A stretch of DNA of 64,000 nucleotides from Nemertoderma westbladi. Taxonomy: Eukaryota; Xenacoelomorpha; Nemertodermatida; Nemertodermatidae. This document shows positions 35,201 to 43,914 of this stretch, in pieces. Numbering within the stretch: the first letter of the stretch is position 1; each line of letters opens with the position of its first letter. The stretch is from positions 1-64,000 of the forward strand of contig JAUCBJ010002551.1 in the NCBI GenBank assembly GCA_032718475.1. Direction: 5' to 3'. Below the pieces are notes generated by a model. The model worked only from the letters and a program-made list of their open reading frames with translations, made no database searches and was not told where the DNA came from. The position numbers were made by a program, and so were the translations under genes.

Positions 35201-37949
35201 AAGTAAGGAGTACGAGATGAATTTCAGTTAGTGAGTGGAACCAACGTGGAAAGGAGTAAGTAAGGAGTACGAGATGAACTTCAGTTAGTGAGTGGAACCA
35301 ACGTGGAGCGGAGTAAGTAAGGAGTACGAGATGAATTTCAGTTAGTGAGTGGAACCAACGTGGAAAGGAGTAAGTAAGGAGTACGAGATGAACTTCAGTT
35401 AGTGAGTGGAACCAACGTGGACCGGAGTAATTAAGGAGTACGAGATGAACTTCAGTTAGTGAGTGGAACCAACGTGGAGCGGAGTAAGTAAGGAGTACGA
35501 GATGAATTTCAGTTAGTGAGTGGAACCAACGTGGAAAGGAGTAAGTAAGGAGTACGAGATGAACTTCAGTTAGTGAGTGGAACCAACGTGGAGCGGAGTA
35601 AGTAAGGAGTACGAGATGAACTTCAGTTAGTGAGTGGAACCAACGTGGAGCGGAGTAAGTAAGGAGTACGAGATGAACTTCAGTTAGTGAGTGGAACCAA
35701 CGTGGAGCGGAGTAAGTAAGGAGTACGAGATGAACTTCAGTTAGTGAGTGGAACCAACGTGGAGCGGAGTAAGTAAGGAGTATGAGATGAACTTCAGTAA
35801 CCAACGTGGAGCGGAGTAAGTAAGGAGTACGAGATGAACTTCAGTTAGTGAGTGGAACCAACGTGGAGCGGAGTAAGTAAGGAGTACGAGATGAACTTCA
35901 GTTAGTGAGTGGAACCAACGTGGAGCGGAGTAAGTAAGGAGTACGAGATGAACTTCAGTTAGTGAGTGGAACCAACGTGGAGCGGAGTAAGTAAGGAGTA
36001 CGAGATGAACTTCAGTTAGTGAGTGGAACCAACGTGGAGCGGAGTAAGTAAGGAGTATGAGATGAACTTCAGTTAGTGAGTGGAACCAACGTGGAGCGGA
36101 GTAAGTAAGGAGTACGAGATGAACTTCAGTTAGTGAGTGGAACCAACGTGGAGCGGAGTAAGTAAGGAGTACGAGATGAACTTCAGTTAGTGAGTGGAAC
36201 CAACGTGGAGCGGAGTAAGTAAGGAGTACGAGATGAACTTCAGTTAGTGAGTGGAACCAACGTGGAGCGGAGTAAGTAAGGAGTATGAGATGAACTTCAG
36301 TTAGTGAGTGGAACCAACGTGGAGCAGAGTAAGAAGTAGGTAGTGTAGTTGATGGGTTGTGGGTGGCGTTGTGGTGGATGCGCGGCACAAAATGTACCTG
36401 AAAGGAGGGGCGAGACACGTAGTCGGCGAGCCTTGGCATACGGTTAATTTAGGGAAAATTGGGCATGTCTGGTAAATGTTTGAACACGAATTTCTCGGCA
36501 TCGCTGGTTCGGAATTGAACCAATATTATTAGGTAAGTAGTAGAGGGAAAGTTTAGAAAATTTGTGAAGTTTTGTGAAAATAAGATATGTGTTTTTTTTA
36601 ATGTTAAATTTCTTGTGAACGCCTCATATTGCAGAACTAAAAATTTGTTTGCTTTTAGAATCATGAAGTCTATCTTTTACGAAATTGAAAAGTTAAGACA
36701 ATTAGAAAAATGGAGATCCGCTAGAGGCTTCGAAATAATGACTTACCGGTGTAACAGGAAAATAGAGACAGGGGGGGGGGGGGCTTGACGCAAAACCCGC
36801 CTTGGCGAATTAATATCCCGCCTCAATGTTAAATTCTCAATTTAGGGAAAGGAGCAGGTTACAGTGGCACGCTATTTTAACCAAAACAATAAACTAAACA
36901 CAATAGAACCCCCCCCGGGTTAAATTTCCTAGAAAAATTTCCCGGGGGGACATATTCTAGGACACTACCTGTTCCTGTACCAAGCTCAAGCACCAGTAGT
37001 CCTAAGTATTACTGCAGAATTACAACTACAGTAACAGTTCAGCCTATATAAGATGTCATTATGTTTCTTATAATGTAGGTCGATCGGTATTGGACGAATG
37101 GTTAAGGCTTTAGACTAGAATTCCAATTCTAGTTTGAATTTGGTAATAGTTATTTTGCACGTTTTTTAATTTTATTCCTAAAAGCCCACAATCATTACTG
37201 AAAATAAACCAACCTTTGTTACGTATGCAGTCCGTCAAAAGTTTATAAATAATCTGAAGTTTTGTAAAAAAAATGAGACAGTTTTTCAGTTGGTACCGGT
37301 GGTTTCAGACTCTTGATAAAATCCGGAATAAGTCGGTCAATCATTGATGCAATTAAACCAAACTTGGTACGTATGCAGTCTCGTGCTGCCCGAAGGCCCC
37401 ACGAACGTGTACAATAAACTATAACTTTATAAATGCATCAATAAACAGTAACTTTATAAATGCATCAATAAACTATCTTATAATTATTTACCTTGTAGGT
37501 TCACGTACATCCAGACTATCATTCTCCAATAGGCTACTCCAATGATATTGCTGTTCTGGTATTAGAGAAACCCGCTACACTTGGCACATACGTAAATGTC
37601 GCTTGTCTACCAAAACAAACTGATTATGATCTTATGAACTGTGTTACCACTGGATGGGGGAGCACCGAAGGTAACTTACAATGTTTCTAACTGATCAGCT
37701 TTATCCACCACAGGAATAAAAGAATTCAAATTTATGTCAGGTGAAAAACCAACCCAATCAATTCTATGATTCACAATAATTTCCAATACAAATATTCCCT
37801 TAGGAACCGGAGATCGTATTGTTCTGAGACAGGTTGTGGTCCCTATAGTCCCTCAAGCAACATGCAAGGGAAGTGATTACTATGGTATCGGAATCCATGA
37901 CAGCATGATCTGTGCTGGGTATGAGGAGGGTGGTAAAGATTCTTGCCAG
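8254..37949 (+). CDS. Secreted S1-family serine protease, chymotrypsinogen-like with trypsin-type specificity (last exon missing)
   Basis: Five exons splice in phase into 209 codons: 8254-8287, 9974-10160, 13466-13553, 37499-37670 and 37804-37949. Residues 1-16 form a short hydrophobic signal peptide, and Cys17 starts a chymotrypsinogen-type propeptide (CGVPAIKP). Cleavage at Arg29/Ile30 gives IVGG. Catalytic His70 (TAAHC) and Asp119 (NDIAVL) are present. Asp206 in KDSCQ occupies chymotrypsin position 189, so the enzyme should cut after Lys or Arg like trypsin. Exon 5 ends in phase 0 right before the expected GDSGGP. That exon, with the catalytic Ser, was not found up to 64000, so it lies beyond the window or is lost. 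About 50 residues are missing from the family length. The phases at the junctions (1, 2, 0, 1, 0) and the consensus donors support a real gene. Intron 3 is swollen to about 24 kb by a minisatellite. A digestive or other extracellular role is likely but not shown. Confidence 0.9.
8470..8757 (+). repeat. 148-bp tandem duplication in protease intron 1
   Basis: Two adjacent diverged copies with a 148-bp period. Each starts near GGGGTCTACGAATGGGA (8474 and 8622) and runs through AACTGAAACTCGATAAAT to TAGTCTCAACAC. No coding sense was found. Confidence 0.75.
8985..9240 (+). repeat. Degenerate AT-rich minisatellite in protease intron 1
   Basis: About six to eight imperfect units of roughly 30-45 bp built on TTTTCTCGCTACTTTAGGGA followed by GAATAA. 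Later units decay to AAAATAATTAATTTTAGGGA. Nothing functional is seen. Confidence 0.65.
9241..9973 (+). other. Rest of protease intron 1
   Basis: No gene or clear element was seen. The stretch ends in the acceptor of exon 2 (TTCAATTACAG, intron ends 9973). Confidence 0.5.
9974..10160 (+). CDS. Protease exon 2 (propeptide, activation site, catalytic His)
   Basis: Starts after an ATTACAG acceptor and ends before GTGAGT at 10161 in phase 2. It encodes residues 12-74: the CGVPAI propeptide, the R/IVGG activation site, SYPWQV, WCGGTL and TAAHC with the catalytic His70. Confidence 0.92.
10161..11308 (+). other. Protease intron 2, left part
   Basis: No exon was seen. AT-rich, with several TTCNNGAA palindromes (about 11160-11235: TTCCAGAA and TTCTAGAACATT) next to words such as CTAGCTA. 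These resemble the interior of the foldback element at 62936-63965, so an old relative may lie here. Confidence 0.45.
11309..12132. repeat. Foldback element broken by a MITE
   Basis: Segments 11309-11353 and 11681-11745 recur together in inverted order at about 12020-12120 (around TTCTATACTAAAGGCCTA and GGCCGAATTTCAGAATGACA). The inverted arm on the right is continuous, so the MITE at 11354-11680 landed inside the left arm after the foldback formed. An (AGT)n run lies inside at about 11800-11820. Confidence 0.6.
11354..11680. mobile_element. GTGGGG...CCCCAC MITE, copy in intron 2 (I)
   Basis: A 327-bp non-coding element whose ends GTGGGGCGAGCCACGAAG and GTGCTGCGCGAAGACCCCAC are inverted, followed inward by a second pair around AAGCCTTAGCATA. 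The un-interrupted right arm of the surrounding foldback shows the empty site. The interior contains TAACTCGGTTATTCCTTGAT, also seen in copies II and at 37205-37402. Confidence 0.7.
12133..12725. mobile_element. GTGGGG...CCCCAC MITE, copy in intron 2 (II)
   Basis: A 593-bp element from GTGGGGCCTTCGCGCAGCAC to CTTCGTGGCTCGCCCCAC. The right 200 bp are an inverted copy of the left part of copy I (ATTAAGGAATAACCGAGTTA). No target duplication is clear and it codes for nothing. Confidence 0.65.
12726..13465 (+). other. Protease intron 2, right part
   Basis: AT-rich, no gene seen. It ends in a pyrimidine-rich acceptor TTCCATTTTCAG at 13465. Confidence 0.5.
13466..13553 (+). CDS. Protease exon 3
   Basis: Encodes residues 75-103, including VVVGEHHL, the surface segment between the catalytic His and Asp in trypsins. 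It enters in phase 2, leaves in phase 0, and ends ...GAGGCACAG before GTAAGT at 13554. That donor is also the first base of the minisatellite. Confidence 0.88.
13554..36332 (+). repeat. 22.8-kb minisatellite of 57-bp units seeded on a splice donor
   Basis: About 400 head-to-tail units. The common unit starts GTAAGTAAGGAGTACGAGAT, continues through GAACTTCAGTTAGTGAGTGG and ends AACCAACGTGGAGCGGA. The first unit begins exactly at the donor of protease exon 3, so most units carry a copy of GTAAGT plus a second donor-like GTGAGT and an acceptor-like CTTCAG. Variants include a unit lacking 11 bp (GTAAGAGATG), one lacking 10 bp (CTTCAGTAACCAACG; near 19240, 33585 and 35797), and units with GTATTTAAGG or GTAATTAAGG in place of GTAAGTAAGG. 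Because 57 is divisible by three, the minus strand shows long ORFs of a 19-residue repeat; these are not genes. Blocks several kb apart are identical, so there is higher-order structure. The last unit decays near 36332. Confidence 0.95.
36333..36770 (+). other. Intron 3 between minisatellite and poly-G repeat
   Basis: No exon was seen. Starts with a GTAGGTAGTG-rich transition out of the array. Confidence 0.45.
36771..36909 (-). repeat. Dispersed repeat ending in poly-C, copy 2 (inverted)
   Basis: Inverted copy of 4829-4970, beginning with 13 G (36771-36783) and running through GGAGCAGGTTACAGTGGCAC to CTAAACACAATAGAA. It lies about 32 kb from copy 1 in the opposite direction. Confidence 0.65.
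37205..37402. mobile_element. Fragment of a GTGGGG-family MITE in intron 3
   Basis: Carries the family's interior words (CAGTCCGTCAAAAGTTTA; TTGATGCAATTAAACCAAAC) and a CTGCCCGAAGGCCCCAC terminus ending at 37402, followed by GAACGT as after copy I. The other end is not recognisable. Confidence 0.5.
37499..37670 (+). CDS. Protease exon 4 (catalytic Asp)
   Basis: Follows a TTACCTTGTAG acceptor in phase 0 and ends before GTAACT in phase 1. It encodes residues 104-160: VHPDY, catalytic Asp119 in NDIAVL, then CVTTGWGS. Confidence 0.92.
37804..37949 (+). CDS. Protease exon 5 (specificity pocket)
   Basis: Separated from exon 4 by a 133-bp intron. It encodes residues 161-209 with [13 protein letters not shown]; the Asp in KDSCQ is the trypsin-type specificity residue. 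It ends in phase 0 before GTTTGA, a weaker donor. The next residues of the family, GDSGGP, are not in the window. Confidence 0.9.
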
Positions 37950-39207
37950 GTTTGAGATAAAAAATCAAATATTAATTACTGTATTATAATATAAATTACA
38001 CGTAGATTAAAGTAAGATTTTAACATTATGTTACATTATGACTAATTACGCGTCAGACTACGTAAATTTGAATAAATCACTACTTGTAGGCCTACAGTGC
38101 GTTATAGAATGGTACACTTATTCAGCCAAGGAATGCATCCCTCCCTACTCAGGGGCATGGCAGATCTTCCCTTTCTCAGTAAAACTACTCTATCCGGTTT
38201 CCAAAGTTAAGACCGATAAGGCAGATAAACTGCAACATTGAGTTCTTTTTCCGATAACAGTGATATTAACCACGATACTGAACGTTTGTAGCGTTTTAAA
38301 GGCTCCATGAAATATTGCAACTTTCTACGGAAAAACTTGTATTCTTAAATTGTTACCTTTTCTCTCAAAATTAGACCAAAATCGGGAGGAAAAAGTTGCA
38401 CTTTTTCCCTACTGTAGGGAAAAAAAGTAACCCATAGGATTGCATTGATTTTACTTTTTTTCCTGGCGAAAAAAGTAAAACAAAATATTTTTGGTGGAAT
38501 TTTTAAAATGTTATTAAACGTGTTCAAAGAGCATTGACATAGAAAAAGTTTGCAGGTAATTTTAGCCAAATCCATGCACGAACTCCAAAGATATGGCAAA
38601 TTTAGTGTCTGCGTGGCGTAGGCCTACTCCAAAACGGAACTCAATATCCAATAATGGTTTATGTTGTTAAGCGGCTCCCTAGTTACGTAATAAATATTCG
38701 CGAACACTAAATTATTTAACATTCAGTATGGCAGCATCAGTAATGAAGAGTACAGTAATTTGAATTTCAGTAACTATGGAAGCAATATAGTAAAATTTTA
38801 TAGTTCAATTTATTTTGTACCTCTACTGTATATCGCTGTACGTTTTATTAGGAGCCCGCTTGACAGCGGGATACTTACTGTAAGAATCTCAGGGATACTT
38901 TCTGTAAATATTTAGGAGCCCGCTTGACAGCGGGATACTTACTGTAAGAATCTCAGGGATACTTTCTGTAAAAATCTCAGGATACATTACGCTGACTGAC
39001 TGACTGACATACTGACTGATAATTATCTAGGTTAAGGCACTTCCTGCCTGGCGATTTTGATAAAATTTTGCAAGTACATTGCTTTGGTGGTTCATAATCG
39101 CGTTACAAAATTTCAGATCGAATCTATGTGTGGTATTCGATATATTTCGTTTTTTGACATTGTTTTGTCGCGAAATTAAAAGCAATGGTAAAATAACAGC
39201 TGGTGTT
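37950..39207 (+). other. Sequence after exon 5, no GDSGGP exon found
   Basis: I looked in all frames for the catalytic-Ser exon and saw none. The stretch is AT-rich and includes a 64-bp tandem duplication and a GACT simple repeat near 38995-39020. Confidence 0.55.
38851..38978 (+). repeat. 64-bp tandem duplication
   Basis: Two nearly identical copies starting at 38851 and 38915 (GGAGCCCGCTTGACAGCGGG, then ATACTTACTGTAAGAATCTC). Each contains the small hairpin CCCGCTTGACAGCGGG. Confidence 0.8.
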
Positions 39208-39327
39208 TATACTAATATACTAGATATATGGTGGAGGGAAGTTTGAACGATGAGATTGTATCTGTATGTAGAAGGTAGAAAGAGAGAGTAATAGAGCTTA
39301 CAGAAAAACGCTATTCAGTTCTTATAA
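39208..39327 (+). repeat. 5' LTR (shared part) of the Gypsy-type element
   Basis: 120 bp from TATACTAATATACTAG to GCTATTCAGTTCTTATAA, matching 43915-44034 with two mismatches. It lacks TG...CA ends. The true LTR may extend right (up to about 39422) if the 3' copy was truncated. No clear primer binding site was seen. Confidence 0.7.
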
Positions 39328-39432
39328 GCTAACCGGGCCTGTACAGCTGTAGTGCAGTATTGATGTGTTGTTGATAATAGTTCTGTAGTTGGTATGATTG
39401 ACTGTTAATTTTATAAATATCAATGGTGTAAT

Positions 39433-40443
39433 ATGGCTCCGAAGTTGAGCGACTATGTAAAAAAGTATAACGGTAGTGGGGACCCACTGACATGGTTAAT
39501 GATATATAATGACACGTTCGATGTGCTGAAAACAGAAGGCGTTGTCAAGGAGGAATCAAGGGCAACGTATCTCAGGTTATCCTTGGATGGTGCTGCGTAT
39601 GCCGTCGTTAGTCAGTTATCTGAGGCGGATAAGTTTAGATGTGACAGAATACAAAATGCAGTGATAGCGGCTTTTGCTGTGAATGAGTATACTGCTTATG
39701 AGCAGTTTAAGAATAGAGAATTGAAACCGGGAGAATCGGTAGATGCATTCGTAGCGGACTTGAAAAGATTAATCGGATTGGTGACAGGGAACTTAGTTGA
39801 GAATGCAGTGTCTAGAAAGATGGTTTCAGCTCAGATGGTAAGCGGTATACCGGATGATATTTCAACGGAAGTTAAAGCTCTGGCCGGAGAAATGGACCTC
39901 GAAAAACTACTCGTACAAGCACGTCGGTTGTTGTCCGAAAAAGAACACAGTACAGCTGATATAGTCGGTGCAGCAGGGCATGGTTATAGCGCAGAGATAG
40001 ACTACAACAATGGATACCCAGGTCGTGGCCAATGGGGGCGGAGTCAACGAGGTGGACGACCATATGGAGGTGGACGAGGTGGATATGGTGGAGATACCGG
40101 TAGGGGATCCAATAATTGCTTTCATTGCGGGAGGAGCGGCCATTTTGCCAGGGAGTGTTACTACAGAAATGGTGGCGGTGGCGCTCAGCAAGCGTTTAGT
40201 AGATATCAGGTGAGCTGCTATCGATGTGGAAAACAGGGCCACATTGTAAGGGAGTGTACTGAAGTTACGGGAAATTGTTCGACGGCGACAGGAGTTCGGG
40301 AATATGGTAGTAATATGGAGGGAAACGTGCGAGGGGAGATGGCGGAACATGCGCCAGTGGTCGTTTCCCCGGAGATACAGGGAAGGCGCCAGCCCCAGTC
40401 ATACAATCAATATGTGGAGGCAAGAAGGCCACCGCGTTGGTAG
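39433..40443 (+). CDS. gag: Gypsy-type Gag protein
   Basis: A 336-residue structural protein of the retrotransposon particle. Residues 1-170 are a helical capsid-like region resembling the Ty3/Gypsy gag domain. A Gly/Arg-rich linker (about 198-225) precedes two CX2CX4HX4C zinc knuckles (Cys229-Cys242 and Cys262-Cys275), which would bind the element's RNA. The frame is intact. The last 120 bases overlap the protease/pol frame, which is -1 relative to gag and is entered at the slippery site near 40320. Confidence 0.85.
   Translation: MAPKLSDYVKKYNGSGDPLTWLMIYNDTFDVLKTEGVVKEESRATYLRLSLDGAAYAVVSQLSEADKFRCDRIQNAVIAAFAVNEYTAYEQFKNRELKPGESVDAFVADLKRLIGLVTGNLVENAVSRKMVSAQMVSGIPDDISTEVKALAGEMDLEKLLVQARRLLSEKEHSTADIVGAAGHGYSAEIDYNNGYPGRGQWGRSQRGGRPYGGGRGGYGGDTGRGSNNCFHCGRSGHFARECYYRNGGGGAQQAFSRYQVSCYRCGKQGHIVRECTEVTGNCSTATGVREYGSNMEGNVRGEMAEHAPVVVSPEIQGRRQPQSYNQYVEARRPPRW
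40320..40370 (+). promoter_or_regulatory. Programmed -1 ribosomal frameshift signal (gag to pol)
   Basis: GGGAAAC (40320-40326) is a canonical X XXY YYZ heptamer in the gag frame (G GGA AAC). Six bases later a two-part stem can form: GGGGA (40333-40337) with TCCCC (40366-40370), enclosing TGGCG (40340-40344) with CGCCA (40352-40356) around a 7-base loop. The -1 frame is closed by stops just upstream and is open from here into the protease, exactly as a frameshift site requires. Confidence 0.8.
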
Positions 40444-42311
40444 ATACGGGATGTAGCCGAGGAGTAATGACTCGAAAGTTTAGTTCTGGATTTATTGGAT
40501 ATATTAGAGAATGTGACTCAAATAATAGGATAGCTATGTTAGATGGAACTGTTACCCAGAAATTAAAATGTGAAATGATTACTGCTGTGAAAATTGATGG
40601 ATTAAATGAAATTGAATGGTCATTTCTCATTGTTGATTATATTGTTGGTAATTTGGATGTTGTAATCGGGTGGGATTTTATCAAAGCACACGGAGGAGTT
40701 TCAATTAATTGTTCAAATAATGAGCAAGTGACAATTACATTCGGTTGTGCTGCATATCCAATTTCAGCGATTGGAACAGTAGAACAGAAACCACAGTCTA
40801 TGTTAATTATTGAGAAAAACGATTTCAACGCAGAATTTAATGGGAACAATTGGGAGATAGAATATAAATTTAAAGACGACATTCCCCCGGACAGATTAAA
40901 TAATACCGTGGCAGAGTATAAAATTCCTGAGAAATTACAAGATAAATATGAACAAGCAGATGAAGGGTGGATAAATAACGGCTGGTTAAAGGAGATTAAT
41001 TACATTCCCAAGGCGCTGATACCACTTATGCACAAAAACGAACCCCGTAAAGACAGAGTAAGACCCATTATGGACTTCAGGGAACTGAATAAACATTTAA
41101 AAAACCAACCTGGTACCGACGCTGCAGTGAGCAATGAGAAACTGAGAAAATGGATGAGAAAGGGAAATCAAACGGCCGTTATAGACCTAAAAAATGCATA
41201 CATGCAGGTTCATGTCAATCAGAAATTACACCCATACCAAGTTGTAAAATTTAAAGGCAAACTCTATGAAATGACGAGATTAGGTTATGGTTTAGCCCCA
41301 GCCCCGAAGATACTAGATTCAATAGTAGAGAAAGTTCTAGAACAGGACAAGAAGATAAAAGATGCAGCAGATAATTTTCGTGATGACATTTATGTAGATG
41401 TGAGTAAGGTAGAAGCGATAGAAGTTGTAAATCATTTGAAAAGGTATGGACTCGGAAGTAAGGATCCAGTTGAAATAAAGAATGGAGCAAGGGTACTCAG
41501 TATTTCTGTAAAAGATGGCAAATGGCGACGAGATTCAGAATTGCCTCAACCAGAGGAAATTGAGAAATCAATAAGTCATCGTAGATTGTTGGCAATCATA
41601 GGCAAATTACGTGGAAATTACTTGATTGGGGGATGGCTGAGAGTAGCATGTTCCTGGCTACAAAGACAGGCGTCCAAAACATTAATGGACAGTGCAGTAG
41701 ATGATGATGTAAGAGAGAAATTGCTGGAAACAGTTGTGAGAGTGAACAAACATGACCCAGCTCATGGACATTGGCCGATATCAAATATAGATGTTGGCGA
41801 AGTATGGTGTGATGCCAGCAACATCGCATTGGGAGCATTGATTCGTATTAATGGGATTGTAGCAGAAGACGGAACCTGGCTGAGGAAGAACATGGATAAT
41901 GAGCATATAAATGCAGCTGAACTCACGTCTGTAGTTGAAGGATTAAACATGGCCATGGCGTGGGAATTAAAAAATATAACTATATGGACAGATTCATCAA
42001 CTGTATATGGTTGGGTCAATGCCACAATAAACGATGAACATCGAATCAGAACACATGGTCTATCCAGGATGTTGATTCTAAGACGCCTAGATATAATTAA
42101 GAAAATTATAAATGAATATAAGTTGAACGTTTCTATAAAACTGATACCATCAAGTAAAAATTTAGCGGACTGCTTAACCAGAGTGCCAAAGCCATGGATA
42201 ATGAAACCAAAAGTAGAGATAGTGGCTATTGGAAAAACTGGCTGTACACCAGAAGATGAAAATAGGTGTGGAAGAGATGCTGTTGGCCGAAGAATACAGA
42301 AACTACACGAA
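40324..42311 (+). pseudogene. pol: Gypsy-type pol, 5' part: protease, reverse transcriptase, RNase H
   Basis: Reads in the -1 frame of gag. In order: an aspartic protease (VDTGCS at 40440), a reverse transcriptase with motif A in DLKNAYMQV (about 41185), GLAPAPKI (motif B) and FRDDIYVD in place of the usual YxDD box (about 41380), then RNase H with WCDAS (about 41806), NAAEL and WTDSS. The frame runs clean into the MITE inserted at 42312, where translation would stop at 42348-42350. It is therefore separated from integrase by an insertion, although the MITE plus its duplication is 495 bp and keeps the frame on the far side. The DD of the RT box is present but preceded by Arg, which is unusual. 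Confidence 0.85.
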
Positions 42312-42806
42312 GTGGGGACTTCGCGCAGCACGAAGTTGGCAGAGCCTTAGCGAATTGACAATTTATGCAAATAGTCACGTTGGCCCTCTAGCGGCAGACT
42401 GGAGAACTGCAGATGGATTCGCCTCCTTTGAAAGTCACAGCTAATGGTCTAATACATATCTGCCAAGTTTCAGCTTAAACGGATTAAAAGCAAAGAAATG
42501 GGAGGGCATTTAATGTTTAGACATGTGGCCCTCTAGCGGGAGACCATTGCACTGATGGTGTCTGAAAGTCTCTCAAAAATCTCAACTTTTGCTCATATTG
42601 ATACCTACAAATTTTCAACTTGGCAGCTTTAAATCCGACAAAGTTATTAGCATGTCAAAATCGTAACGACGACGACAACGACGACGACGACAACGACGAC
42701 GACGACAACGACGACGACGACGACGACGACAACTATTTGCATAAATTGACCCACCCCCTAACAGTGTCAATTCGCTAAGGCTCCGCCAACTTCGTGGCTC
42801 GCCCCA
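42312..42806. mobile_element. GTGGGG...CCCCA(C) MITE inserted in Gypsy pol
   Basis: A 495-bp element starting GTGGGGACTTCGCGCAGCAC and ending CTTCGTGGCTCGCCCCA, with a long inner inverted pair (CCTTAGCGAATTGAC and GTCAATTCGCTAAGG). It is flanked by CACGAA (42306-42311) and CATGAA (42807-42812), a likely 6-bp duplication with one change; the end could be shifted by one base. A CGACGACAA-type simple repeat lies inside (42665-42731). Because it sits in a coding frame, its borders are well defined and anchor the other copies of the family. Confidence 0.85.
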
Positions 42807-43874
42807 CATGAAATAGCGCATACTGGAGCAGAAAGAACTGAAAGTTTGTGTCAAAGGGACAGAGAGTTACAAGGGAAATCATTTAACAAAGCAGTAATAA
42901 TTGATATATGCAAAACGTGTGATAAATGTAATAGAATTGATCCAATGCCTATTAAGGTAGAAGGGGGTAGCTGTAAAGTCAATAAAGCTTGGCAACGACT
43001 GTCATTGGACATTACTAAAAATGAGGGAAAAACATATTTTACCATTGAGGACTGTGCATCATCATTTACAATATGGCGACAGATTTACAGAGAAACCAGT
43101 GAAGTAGTCATTAGAGAACTGCAACAGATATTTATAGAGTGGGGCCCATCTGAGGAAGTGATAACTGATAATGGTCCGGCTTTCAGGAGCGAGAAGTTTA
43201 ATGAGTTTCTAGATAGTTGGGAAGTTATTCATATAGCAGCTTGTGCTCATAGACCTCAAGGGAATCCCGTCGAGAGGGTTCATCGCACTATCAAGACATG
43301 GGCAGCCCGTTCAGGCAAAGATCCAGTAAAAGTAACGTTCTGGCACAACAGAACAAAAATAAGAGGGAACCAATCGCCGCTAGAGAAACTAATGGAAGAA
43401 CGAGTAATCAAACTGCCAGGAGTAAGTAAATACGAAAGAGTAGATCATGGTCCTCCAGTGAATCCACGATATTGTGTGGGAGACATGGTATATGTAAAAC
43501 CGCAACAGCACATTCGTTGTACCCAGGAATGGAATGGACCTTTCAGAGTTGAAGAGGTTATAGATCAACGTTCAATCGTAGTGAATGGATTTCGAAGACA
43601 TTTGCAACATATCAGACCAGCAAAATATAAAACTCCAGCAACTATAGGTCATGATATTGAGGAACGAGCTAGCTCTGATGATCAAAATATTAGTGAAAGT
43701 GATAGTGAATCAGAGGAGAATGACGATAATGTTGAAGATAACGAACAAATAGTAAACAGTGAAAATGACGAAACAATAGACTACGGTGACAGTCAACCTA
43801 ACTCGGGGAACCAATACTATATTACGAGGGGAGGCCGACAGTCTAGGCCGCCTGATAGATTGCAATATATGTAA
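42807..43874 (+). pseudogene. pol: Gypsy-type pol, 3' part: integrase
   Basis: Starts directly after the MITE in the same frame as the 5' part. An HHCC zinc-binding region (HEIAHTGAER, then CKTCDKC) is followed by the catalytic core with Asp in LDIT, Asp in TDNGPAF and Glu in NPVERVHR. By my count 34 residues separate the last two, one fewer than the classic 35. The C-terminal part is an acidic tail rich in Ser, Glu and Asp. All three catalytic residues are present, but without its own start codon the protein can only be made from an uninterrupted copy. Confidence 0.85.
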
Positions 43875-43914
43875 ATAAGATTATGGTTATTGAGTTCTAT
43901 AGAACTGGGGGGGA

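Noticed and set aside
13554-36332. CRISPR-like array
   Set aside because: Units follow each other without unique spacers, and the DNA is clearly eukaryotic.
16568-36439. Long minus-strand ORFs (up to 543 codons) of a 19-residue repeat containing [10 protein letters not shown]
   Set aside because: The unit is 57 bp, a multiple of three, so any frame free of stops in one unit stays open. The ORFs begin and end where units with 10- or 11-bp deletions shift the frame, and they lie antisense in a protease intron.
37085-37150. tRNA-like sequence in protease intron 3 (GGACGAATGGTTAAGGC)
   Set aside because: An A-box-like word and an anticodon-like hairpin occur, but the B box is poor and stems do not close. 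Too weak to list as a tRNA or SINE.
39328-39422. Longer 5' LTR of the Gypsy-type element ending near TAAATATCA
   Set aside because: Possible, but the 3' copy does not extend past 44034, so only the 120 bp shared by both ends are supported.
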